Below are positions 1-6,958 of a stretch of DNA of 6,958 bases, one piece after another. The stretch lies in assembly GCA_030145945.1 (NCBI GenBank), contig JASLDK010000292.1:1-6958 (forward strand), given 5' to 3'. The position numbers and the translations under genes were made by a program. Below the pieces are notes generated by a model. That model ran no database searches and was not told the DNA's origin. It saw only the letters and a program-made list of their open reading frames with translations. How positions within the stretch are numbered: the first letter of the stretch is position 1; the number at the start of each line of letters is the position of its first letter. The DNA comes from Nocardioides sp. (GTDB lineage Bacteria > Actinomycetota > Actinomycetes > Propionibacteriales > Nocardioidaceae).

Positions 1-1373
<1,373 letters not shown>

Positions 1374-1377
<4 letters not shown>

Positions 1378-2117
1378 AACTCACCCTCAAGATCTGGCGT
1401 CAGGAGAATGCTGCCGCCAAGGGTGCGATGCACACCTACCAGCTCGACGGTGTCTCCTCCGACATGTCGTTCCTGGAGATGCTCGACCTGCTCAACGAGC
1501 AGCTCGTCACCAGCGGCGAGGAGCCGGTGGCGTTCGACTCCGACTGTCGCGAGGGCATCTGCGGCATGTGCTCGCTGATGATCAACGGCCAGGCGCACGG
1601 ACCCGAGGTCACCACGACCTGCCAGCTGCACATGCGCTCGTTCAGCGACGGTGACACCATCACCATCGAGCCGTGGCGGGCCGGCCCCTTCCCGGTCCTC
1701 AAGGACCTGATCGTCGACCGGTCGGCCTTCGACCGGATCATCCAGTCCGGCGGCTTCATCTCCGCCAACACCGGCTCGGCGCCCGAGGCCAACTCGGTCC
1801 CGGCTCCGCGCGACAAGGCCATGCGGGCGTTCAACGTCGCGACCTGCATCGGTTGCGGCGCGTGCGTCGCCGCGTGCCCCAACGGCTCCGCGTCGCTGTT
1901 CATGGGCGCCAAGATCACCCACCTCGGCGAGCTGCCGCAGGGCCAGCCGGAGCGCTGGACCCGCGTCGTCGACATGGTCGGCCAGCACGACCACGAGGGC
2001 TTCGGCGGCTGCACCAACATCGGTGAGTGCGCTGCGGCCTGCCCGAAGGAGATCCCGCTCGACGTGATCTCGCAGCTCAACAAGGACCTGCGCACCGCGC
2101 TGAAGAACGGTCACTGA
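1374..2117 (+). CDS. sdhB: Succinate dehydrogenase iron-sulfur subunit
   Basis: Electron-transfer subunit of complex II, passing electrons from the SdhA flavin to quinone through three Fe-S clusters. The 247-residue protein has an N-terminal plant-ferredoxin-like domain with [2Fe-2S] ligands Cys58, 63, 66 and 83 (CREGICGMC). Its C-terminal bacterial-ferredoxin-like domain has CIGCGACVAACP (Cys158, 161, 164, 168) and CTNIGECAAACP (Cys213, 219, 223). By family precedent Cys158/161/164/223 hold the [4Fe-4S] cluster and Cys168/213/219 the [3Fe-4S] cluster. No ligand is missing, and the length matches the Sdh1-type SdhB of actinobacteria (about 248 residues, from memory). The GTG start overlaps the sdhA stop as GTGA, so translational coupling is likely. 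No anchor gene follows; the operon ends at the repeat-built terminator downstream. Confidence 0.97.
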
Positions 2118-2211
2118 CCCGGCAGAAACTGGCACCGGATTCGCGTCGACCCGGCAGAAACTAACGCCAGATCTGCGTCGACCCGGCAGAAACTAGCTCA
2201 GCACGCGCTAC
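2116..2211 (+). repeat. 32-bp tandem repeat, three units, forward half of concentric array
   Basis: GACCCGGCAGAAACT occurs identically at 2116-2130, 2148-2162 and 2180-2194, exactly 32 bp apart. Units 1 and 2 match at 26 of 32 positions overall, and all six differences are transitions. Unit 3 keeps the 15-bp core but diverges after it. The first copy begins within the sdhB stop codon. With the inverted half this fills the gap between sdhB and the cyclase, and no protein is supported here. It could be a REP-like intergenic element, an expanded terminator, or an array of binding sites on one face of the helix (32 bp is close to three turns). Confidence 0.85.
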
Positions 2212-2236
2212 TTTCTGCCGGGTCGACGTGTTTTTT
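2176..2236 (+). terminator. Rho-independent terminator of the sdh operon, built from repeat arms
   Basis: The arms 2176-2192 and 2212-2228 are perfectly complementary over 17 bp. Past a single C-C mismatch (2193/2211) another four pairs form (TAGC 2194-2197 with GCTA 2207-2210), closing a nine-base loop. Two G-U pairs can extend the base of the stem to 2230, and six T residues (2231-2236) follow directly. The T-run lies only on the + strand side, with no A-run before the left arm, so it should terminate the sdhAB transcript and not opposing transcription. The arms are the innermost forward and inverted repeat units. Confidence 0.85.
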
Positions 2237-2291
2237 GCGTCATCAAGCGCCGGGTCGACGTGTTTTTCGGGTCATTAGGCGCCGGGTCGGC
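2210..2291 (-). repeat. 32-bp tandem repeat, three units, inverted half of concentric array
   Basis: The reverse complement of the forward core appears at 2210-2224 with one mismatch in 15. GCCGGGTC, the inverse of GACCCGGC, starts at 2217, 2249 and 2281, again exactly 32 bp apart. Units 2217-2248 and 2249-2280 match at 28 of 32 positions and share GCCGGGTCGACGTG followed by a run of T. The third unit is only a remnant (GCCGGGTCGG) and merges into the leader of the cyclase gene, ending about 20 bp before its start. On the minus strand these units lack the AGAAACT part except in the innermost copy, so they form a second sub-type joined to the forward type by the CGTCGACCCGGC junction. Confidence 0.82.
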
Positions 2292-2311
2292 AGGGCTGGC
2301 AGGATTCCGCC

Positions 2312-3595
2312 GTGAGCGTGAAGGTTCTCAGCGACTGGCTGCAGGAGCGGCACGCCCTGCACATGGGTCGCTGGATGCTCGAGTTCGACCAGCGCGAGGC
2401 CGAGCGGGAGTTCCGCGCCGCCGACGACGCGGCGGGCCTGCGCCAGGCTCGGATCGCCGCGTGGGTCGCCGTCTTCTTCGTGCTGGTGTACGGCGGCATC
2501 GACTTCTGGGTGGTGGGCTCCGGCGATGCCGACAAAGCGGCACTGATCCGGTTCGGCGCGGCGACACCGGCACTGCTGGTCGCGGCCTTCCTCGCACGCA
2601 CGGCCGACTTCGTGGCGCGGAACCTGCAACTGTGCGCCGTCGTCCTGGTCGGCTTCATCATGCTGATGCTCGGCACGGTTCTGGCCCGGGTCGCCGACCT
2701 GCCCGCGACCTACGTCCACACGTCGGGAACGGTCACCCTGATCGGCGCGATCGGCCTGCTGAGGCTGCGCATGCCCGCCACCATGACCGCCATCGCGATC
2801 TACGCCGCCGTGAGCCTCACCCTCCCCCGAGGCGTCGACCAGCTGGAGACGATCGTCGCCCCGACCATCGGCGTGAGCACGATCGCGATGATCGTCGGCT
2901 ACGCCCTCGAGCGGCTGCGGCGTACGGCCTTCGAACGGCAACGCGAGGTCGAGGCCGAGCGCGCCCGGTCCGAGGAACTGCTCTTCAACGTGCTGCCCGT
3001 GACGATCGCCCAACGCCTGCGGACCGAACCCGGTGCGATCGCCGACTCGGCTCCCGAGGTGAGCGTGCTCTTCTCCGACATCGTCGGCTTCACGCCTGTC
3101 TCCGAGGCGCTCACCGCCGAGGAGTTGGTGGTCCTGCTCGACACCATGTTTCGCGAGTTCGACGCACTGTGCGACCAGCGCGGGATCGAGAAGATCAAGA
3201 CCGTGGGAGACGCCTACATGGCGGTCGCCGGCCTGCCGCTTCCCGACCCCGACCATGCGGCGTCCCTGGCCGAGCTCGCGCTCGACATGCAGCGCACCCT
3301 GGCCCGCCTCTCCCCCGCGTGGCCCAGCCCGATCTCGATGCGGATCGGGATCGCATCCGGTCCCGTCGTCGCCGGAGTGATCGGGCAGCGGAAGTTCACC
3401 TACGACCTGTGGGGCGACACCGTGAACACCGCGAGCCGGATGGAGTCACACGGACGGCCCAACCGGATCCAGGTGTCGGCGGCGACGCACGACCTGCTCG
3501 AGACCCGCTATGCGTTCAGTGATCCGCAGACCATCGAGGTCAAGGGCAAGGGCCCGATGACGACGTACTTCCTGCTCGGACCGGCGCTGGCCTGA
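2312..3595 (+). CDS. Membrane class III adenylate cyclase, Rv1625c-like
   Basis: Converts ATP to cAMP and pyrophosphate at the cytoplasmic membrane. The 427-residue protein has a charged N-terminus (1-46), six hydrophobic segments (about 48-68, 78-95, 105-124, 135-150, 155-172, 181-200), a helical transducer (about 200-226), then a single cyclase homology domain (about 249-425). All canonical residues are present: metal-binding Asp256 (FSDIVGF) and Asp300 (GDAYM), adenine-selecting Lys296 (EKIKT) and Asp365 (YDLWGD), and transition-state Asn372 and Arg376 (NTASR). A Lys/Asp pair indicates adenylate, not guanylate, specificity. One catalytic domain implies action as a homodimer. As I recall, these numbers coincide with those published for M. 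tuberculosis Rv1625c; position 363 is Thr here where I recall Phe. GTG 2312 follows AGGA (2301-2304) by seven bases; GTG 2318 is a possible alternative. The gene sits behind the sdh terminator and ends four bases before the opposing BrkB gene. Confidence 0.93.
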   Translation: MSVKVLSDWLQERHALHMGRWMLEFDQREAEREFRAADDAAGLRQARIAAWVAVFFVLVYGGIDFWVVGSGDADKAALIRFGAATPALLVAAFLARTADFVARNLQLCAVVLVGFIMLMLGTVLARVADLPATYVHTSGTVTLIGAIGLLRLRMPATMTAIAIYAAVSLTLPRGVDQLETIVAPTIGVSTIAMIVGYALERLRRTAFERQREVEAERARSEELLFNVLPVTIAQRLRTEPGAIADSAPEVSVLFSDIVGFTPVSEALTAEELVVLLDTMFREFDALCDQRGIEKIKTVGDAYMAVAGLPLPDPDHAASLAELALDMQRTLARLSPAWPSPISMRIGIASGPVVAGVIGQRKFTYDLWGDTVNTASRMESHGRPNRIQVSAATHDLLETRYAFSDPQTIEVKGKGPMTTYFLLGPALA

Positions 3596-3599
3596 GCCG

Positions 3600-3833
3600 T
3601 CAGTCGTCCGACGTCTTCGAGGCTCGCAGTGCCTTCCAGCCCAGTGAGCCCAACAGACCGGCGATCACGAAGTTCACGACGATCAACACGGTGTGCGCGA
3701 CCCAGTAACCAGTGGCACGGTCCTCGCCCGCGTCATAGGCGTTGTAGAGGTTCTTGGCGAAGTTGCCGAAGGAGAAGACGTTCCAGGCGGCAACGGCCAG
3801 GAGCAGGATGGCGTGCTTGCGTTCGAACTTCAC
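3600..3833 (-). other. SCO4848-like two-helix module, possibly also translated alone
   Basis: Within the BrkB frame, a GTG at 3833 begins a 77-residue segment (VKFERKHAILLLAVAAWNVF...) with two hydrophobic helices, at about its residues 8-24 and 43-66, and a charged end. It resembles complete SCO4848-family proteins from their first residue. A Shine-Dalgarno-like GGGAGA (3847-3842) precedes the GTG by eight bases, which is good spacing for a start. No stop or frameshift separates it from BrkB. It may be a true gene fusion, a separate gene reached by reinitiation, or both products may exist. The family assignment comes from remembered family character, not from a search. Confidence 0.45.
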
Positions 3834-4964
3834 CCCGCCAGTCTCCCAGACGACCCGTGCGGGGGTTCGGGGACGCCGATCCGCGGCACGACGCGCGCGG
3901 CCGATCGTGGCCACGAAGGCACCTGCGAGAGTCCCGCCGACGAAGGCGAGCACCGTCGGTCGATGGCCGGCCCCACTGCCATCCTCACCTGCCACGGGAG
4001 CAACGCCCACGGCACCTCGGGCCTCGCGCTCCACGGGGCCGGGCTCGGACACCGCCGCAGCAATGGCCGCCGAGATCGGGGCCACCGCTCGCTCGGCGTA
4101 CGGGCTGCTCTTGGCCCAGGCGGCGGCATAGAGGACGACGCGGGTGAAGTAGTTGATCCACACCAGCAGGATCAGCGCGATGCCGAAGGCCTGGAACGCC
4201 GGTTGCCCCCGGGTGCTGGTCAGCAGCAGACCGGAGAGTTGCTTGAGCACCTCGAAACCGATCGCGCCCAACACCGCGCCGGACCACAGCGCCCGGTCAG
4301 GGACGGTCGGCCGGACGAGCAGCCTGAAGATGAGGAAGAACAGCAGCGCTGACGCGGCCAGACCGAGGAGCACGGCCAGGATCGTGACGATCCAGCCGAG
4401 CTCACCGTCGACGCCCACGAGGTCGAGGACCGCCCGAGAGGTCCGGGTCAGCACCGCCGAGAGGCCGACGCTCAGCATCAGCACCAGACCGAGCACTGCC
4501 ATGGTGGTGAGGTCGCGGAGCTTCCCGACGACGAAGTTCGGACGCAGGCGGGCGGGCATCTCGAAGAGCACCATCAGCGCGGACTGGAGTGAGGACAGCC
4601 AGCCGAGGCCGGCGTACAACACACCGACGAGGCCGATCAGCCCGACCGCGCCTGCCGCATCCTGCACGTCGCTGAGAGCGACCTGACCCGTTCCGCCGCC
4701 GACGAGCCCAGGCAGCACCCGGTCGATGGCCGTGAGCAGCGTGTCCTGGGCGTTGGGGTAGACACGGGCGATCCAGCCCACCACGAAGAAGGCGAGGGCG
4801 AGGATCGGGAAGATCGACAGGAAGCCGAAGTACGTGACCGCACCGGCTTGCTGGCTGCCCTGGGCTGCGGAGTAGTGCTCCTGCATCCGCACGACGTGGT
4901 CGACGAGCGGGAACCGCTCGCGCAACTCGGCGCCCTTCGCCTTGACTCCGTCGAGGAGTTTCAC
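3600..4964 (-). CDS. BrkB/YihY family inner-membrane protein with SCO4848-like C-terminal extension
   Basis: The 454-residue predicted integral membrane protein carries a BrkB/YihY domain at about 25-290: the QQAGAVTYFGFLSIFPIL opening, then hydrophobic segments near 44-66, 106-127, 154-174, 190-214, 227-247 and 262-284. The family is widespread and its molecular role is unsettled; the old name 'ribonuclease BN' is a misassignment. An Ala/Gly/Glu-rich linker (about 295-335), a further hydrophobic stretch (337-354) and an Arg-rich segment follow. Residues 378-454 form a separate two-helix module resembling actinobacterial SCO4848 membrane proteins, normally short stand-alone proteins. Most BrkB proteins are around 300-400 residues, so this one is long. 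GTG 4964 is chosen because the overlapping ATG at 4966 is followed immediately by TGA. It lies 61 bp after the 2H gene on the same strand and probably shares its transcript. The tail-to-tail gap to the cyclase is 4 bp. Confidence 0.88.
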   Translation of the reverse strand: MKLLDGVKAKGAELRERFPLVDHVVRMQEHYSAAQGSQQAGAVTYFGFLSIFPILALAFFVVGWIARVYPNAQDTLLTAIDRVLPGLVGGGTGQVALSDVQDAAGAVGLIGLVGVLYAGLGWLSSLQSALMVLFEMPARLRPNFVVGKLRDLTTMAVLGLVLMLSVGLSAVLTRTSRAVLDLVGVDGELGWIVTILAVLLGLAASALLFFLIFRLLVRPTVPDRALWSGAVLGAIGFEVLKQLSGLLLTSTRGQPAFQAFGIALILLVWINYFTRVVLYAAAWAKSSPYAERAVAPISAAIAAAVSEPGPVEREARGAVGVAPVAGEDGSGAGHRPTVLAFVGGTLAGAFVATIGRARRAADRRPRTPARVVWETGGVKFERKHAILLLAVAAWNVFSFGNFAKNLYNAYDAGEDRATGYWVAHTVLIVVNFVIAGLLGSLGWKALRASKTSDD

Positions 4965-4970
4965 ATCGGT

Positions 4971-4982
4971 TCACCCGCTCCT
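4971..4982 (-). promoter_or_regulatory. Candidate ribosome binding sites for the BrkB gene
   Basis: Reading the minus strand, AGGAG (4982-4978) lies 13 bases and GGGTGA (4976-4971) six bases before GTG 4964. The second has the better spacing, the first the better core. The rest of the 61-bp gap (4965-5025) holds only GGATC/CCGGG-type short repeats, with no T-run terminator, consistent with read-through from the upstream 2H gene. Confidence 0.45.
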
Positions 4983-5025
4983 GTTCATCTGCCCGATCAG
5001 TCCGACCAGCCCGGATCAACCCGGT

Positions 5026-5538
5026 TCAGCCAGGAACGCCCAGGGGGAAGGTGCGGGAGGTCAGCCAACCGTCCCGCTCGTCATGGACGTAGAGGTGGAA
5101 GTCGGTCACGTCGAAGGCGCAGTCGAAGCCCGCGAGATCGGCGAATGCCTCATCCAGTGCCGGGTCGTCGAGGTGATGGGCCACTGTCACGTGAGGGTGA
5201 TAGGGGTAGTTCAGCTCGACGGCCAGCGGCCCGCGTCGTACGGCGGACGCCAGCTGCTCGCACTGGGAGATTCCCTCGGCGAGGCTGACGAAGACGACGG
5301 GCGACACGGGCCGGAAGGTACCCGTTCCGCGCAGATGCACTCGGAACGATTCGACTTCGCTCGCCGCAGCCTCGAGATGTGCCTCGATGTCGGCGAGCTC
5401 GTCGATCTCGGTCGGAGGGATGAGCGTGATGTGGCTCGGCACGCCCTCGGCCGTCGGGTCGCCGATCCGCAACCGGTAGTCGTAGAGCTCGCTGGCCCAC
5501 GGCTCCGGTACGGCGACGGCGACGCCGATCACCGGCAT
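5026..5538 (-). CDS. 2H phosphoesterase, 2'-5' RNA ligase family protein
   Basis: The 170-residue soluble protein carries the two histidine signatures of the 2H phosphoesterase superfamily: HIT at 36-38 (SHITLIPP) and HVT at 116-118 (YHPHVTVAHH). Both lie in the expected strand context, about 80 residues apart. In this superfamily the paired His-x-Thr motifs line a cleft acting on 2'-5' or cyclic 2',3' phosphate bonds in RNA or nucleotides; the true substrate in actinobacteria is not known. Length is usual for the family (about 160-190). The ATG shares one base with the trpS stop (TGATG on the minus strand), so its translation is probably coupled to trpS. This could hint at RNA or tRNA-end processing, but the association may merely be positional. 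No export signal is visible, so it should be cytoplasmic. Confidence 0.9.
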   Translation of the reverse strand: MPVIGVAVAVPEPWASELYDYRLRIGDPTAEGVPSHITLIPPTEIDELADIEAHLEAAASEVESFRVHLRGTGTFRPVSPVVFVSLAEGISQCEQLASAVRRGPLAVELNYPYHPHVTVAHHLDDPALDEAFADLAGFDCAFDVTDFHLYVHDERDGWLTSRTFPLGVPG

Positions 5539-6626
5539 CAGCGACCGTCCGCCCGCAGAGCCGTCGGGGCGACGAAGCCCACCCGCTGGTAGACGTCGCG
5601 CAGGGTCGCCTCGGCGACCGCACCCGCGGTCTCGGCGCCCTGGGCGAGCACCTGCATCAGGTGGTCCTGGTTGTCGAGGAGCTCAAGAGTCCGGTCCCGG
5701 AACGGCGTGACGAAGTCGACCACCACGTCGGCGAGCTCCTTCTTGAGGTCGCCGTACATCCGGCCGGCGTACTGCTCCTCGAGGGAGGCGATGCTCTCGC
5801 CGGTCAGCGCCGAATAGATCGTGAGCAGGTTGCTGATGCCGGGCTTCTCCTCGAGGTCGAAGCGGACCTCGCTGCCGGAGTCGGTGACCGCCGAGCGGAT
5901 CTTCTTCGCCGTGACCTTGGGGTCGTCGAGCATCTCGATGATGCCGCCGGGCGAGGAGCTCGACTTCGACATCTTCCGGGTCGGCTCCTGAAGGTCGTAG
6001 AGCTTGGCCGTGGCCTTGAGGATGTAGGGCTCGGGCAGCCGGAAGGTCTTCTTGAAGCGGTGGTTGAAGCGCTGCGCGAGGTCGCGGGTCAGCTCGAGAT
6101 GCTGACGCTGGTCCTCGCCGACCGGGACGTAGTGCGGCCGGTAGAGCAGGATGTCGGCCGCCATCAGGACCGGGTAGGCGAACAGCCCGACGCTGGCCGC
6201 GCCCTCGCCGCCCTTGGCCGACTTGTCCTTGAACTGGGTCATCCGACGGGCCTCGCCGAAGCCGGTCAGACCGTTGAGGACCCAGGCGAGCTGGGCGTGG
6301 GCGGGCACGTGGCTCTGCACGAAGATCGCCGACTTGGCGGGGTCGACACCGGCCGCGATCAGCTGCGCGGCACTGCGCAAGGTGCGCTCCCGCAGCACCT
6401 TGGGGTCCCAGTCGACCGTCAGGGCGTGCAGGTCGGCGATGAAGAAGAACGGCTGGTGGTCGTTCTGCAGGTCCACCCACTGCCGGACCGCTCCCACGTA
6501 GTTGCCGAGGTGGAAGGAGTCCGACGTCGGCTGGATGCCGGAGAGGACCCGCGGACGCGCAGCTCCCTCGGGCGCAGCCGGCTGCGCGGTCTCCGGCACG
6601 GGCGGGTGCTCGGTGGTGGCGGACAT
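5538..6626 (-). CDS. trpS: Tryptophan--tRNA ligase
   Basis: Class I aminoacyl-tRNA synthetase charging tRNA-Trp with tryptophan at the expense of ATP, in the cytoplasm. From ATG 6626 the protein has 362 residues, slightly above the usual ~330-340 because of a Pro/Ala-rich N-terminal tail of about 25 residues before RVLSGIQPTSDSFHLGN. The HIGH-type motif is HLGN (39-42) and the KMSKS loop is intact at 218-222 (RKMSKSSSSPGG). Other expected blocks are present, including FFFIADLHALT, VGEDQRQHLELTRD and the C-terminal anticodon-binding helices. An in-frame ATG at 6656 would add ten residues, but no ribosome binding site precedes it and it sits three bases after the MFS stop. ATG 6626 has GAGAG ten bases upstream and is preferred, though neither site is strong. 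No tryptophan-responsive leader or attenuator is evident in the 33-bp gap. Confidence 0.96.
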   Translation of the reverse strand: MSATTEHPPVPETAQPAAPEGAARPRVLSGIQPTSDSFHLGNYVGAVRQWVDLQNDHQPFFFIADLHALTVDWDPKVLRERTLRSAAQLIAAGVDPAKSAIFVQSHVPAHAQLAWVLNGLTGFGEARRMTQFKDKSAKGGEGAASVGLFAYPVLMAADILLYRPHYVPVGEDQRQHLELTRDLAQRFNHRFKKTFRLPEPYILKATAKLYDLQEPTRKMSKSSSSPGGIIEMLDDPKVTAKKIRSAVTDSGSEVRFDLEEKPGISNLLTIYSALTGESIASLEEQYAGRMYGDLKKELADVVVDFVTPFRDRTLELLDNQDHLMQVLAQGAETAGAVAEATLRDVYQRVGFVAPTALRADGR

Positions 6627-6659
6627 GCAGACGATTCTCTCAGGCCCGCGGGGCATCGG

Positions 6660-6958
6660 CTATTCGGGTACGACGACCCGAGACTGTCGCTGGTGGGCGG
6701 CTGCCGAGACCAGCAGGATCGCCGTACCGATGGCGGCGAGGCCGGCCCCGACGAGCGCCGGCGCGCGGTAGCCGTGTCCGGCGGCGATGACCATGCCGCC
6801 GAGCCAGGCGCCGAGCGCGTTGGCGATGTTGAGGGCGGCGTGGTTCATCGCGGCACCGAGGGTGATCGCGCCACCGGCGACGTCCATCAGTCGCAGTTGG
6901 AGGTTGACCACGAGCACGGAACCGGTCGCGGTGACCAGGAAGGCGACGGGCAGCAGCA
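6660..6958 (-). CDS. MFS transporter, AraJ/Cmx-like drug efflux type, C-terminal fragment (cut by window)
   Basis: The 98 residues seen are open to the window edge, so this is the last part of a longer protein, typically around 400 residues. The sequence reads LLPVAFLVTATGSVLVVNLQ, then QLRLMDVAGGAITLGAAMN and NHAALNIANALGAWLGG, then a final hydrophobic helix near 67-86 and a short charged tail ending in a TAG stop. The blocks 'QLRLMDVAG' and 'NIANALGAWLGG' are characteristic of the DHA1 branch of the major facilitator superfamily that includes AraJ and chloramphenicol-type (Cmx/CmlR) exporters. A proton-driven export role is therefore likely; the substrate is unknown. GTG 6917 is an internal codon, not the start, because the frame continues upstream. 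trpS follows on the same strand with a 33-bp gap. Confidence 0.85.
   Translation of the reverse strand, partial: LLPVAFLVTATGSVLVVNLQLRLMDVAGGAITLGAAMNHAALNIANALGAWLGGMVIAAGHGYRAPALVGAGLAAIGTAILLVSAAAHQRQSRVVVPE

Noticed and set aside
2116..2291. CRISPR array
   Set aside because: A 32-bp period with a conserved 15-bp core superficially resembles one, but the 'spacers' are related to each other, the core is too short, and half the array is inverted; no cas genes are present.
2243..3256. Minus-strand open frame (337 codons) opposite the cyclase
   Set aside because: His/Asp/Arg/Gly-rich composition without motifs, overlapping an intact cyclase with all catalytic residues.
3594..3632. GAGCC/GGCTC inverted repeat as a bidirectional terminator for cyclase and BrkB
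   Set aside because: Only five pairs with a long interior and no T-run on either strand.
4971..4988. Six-codon leader ORF (ATG AAC AGG AGC GGG TGA, minus strand) upstream of BrkB
   Set aside because: Too short to support, with no regulatory peptide character; the TGA simply lies in the Shine-Dalgarno region.
6660..6917. MFS gene starting at GTG 6917 as a small 85-residue membrane protein
   Set aside because: The frame stays open to the window edge, and the upstream residues continue the transporter family sequence, so 6917 is internal.

Overview
The window is from a high-GC actinobacterium. Every coding region has strongly G/C-biased third codon positions, GTG starts are common, and genes abut or overlap by a few bases. 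The protein types (non-classical SdhA/SdhB, an Rv1625c-like adenylate cyclase, BrkB fused to an SCO4848-like tail) fit Propionibacteriales, perhaps Nocardioidaceae. That placement is inferred from protein character only.

Layout, left to right. (1) Positions 1-2117, + strand: the end of a succinate dehydrogenase operon. sdhA lacks its N-terminus because the window cuts it, and sdhB overlaps the sdhA stop by four bases. (2) Positions 2114-2311: a 194-bp non-coding gap almost filled by a 32-bp-period repeat array. Three units point one way and three the other, all arranged concentrically around position ~2202. The innermost pair forms a long hairpin followed by T6, a convincing intrinsic terminator for the sdh transcript. 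(3) Positions 2312-3595, + strand: a six-helix membrane class III adenylate cyclase with all six canonical catalytic residues. (4) Positions 3600-6958, - strand, convergent with the cyclase and only 4 bp away from it. In transcription order these are the end of an MFS drug-efflux-type transporter (cut by the window), trpS, a 2H-phosphoesterase (2'-5' RNA ligase family) gene overlapping the trpS stop, and a BrkB/YihY membrane protein with a C-terminal two-helix SCO4848-like domain.

How they work together: SdhA and SdhB form the hydrophilic, succinate-oxidising and electron-transferring half of complex II; the membrane anchor subunit is not in the window and would be expected upstream. The cyclase converts ATP to cAMP at the membrane. 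The minus-strand genes look like one co-directional run, with translational coupling between trpS and the 2H gene. trpS is housekeeping, and the roles of its two downstream neighbours are unknown. I see no mobile element, tRNA, rRNA or CRISPR array. The least ordinary things here are the concentric repeat array at 2114-2290 and the in-frame BrkB/SCO4848-like fusion with a good internal start.
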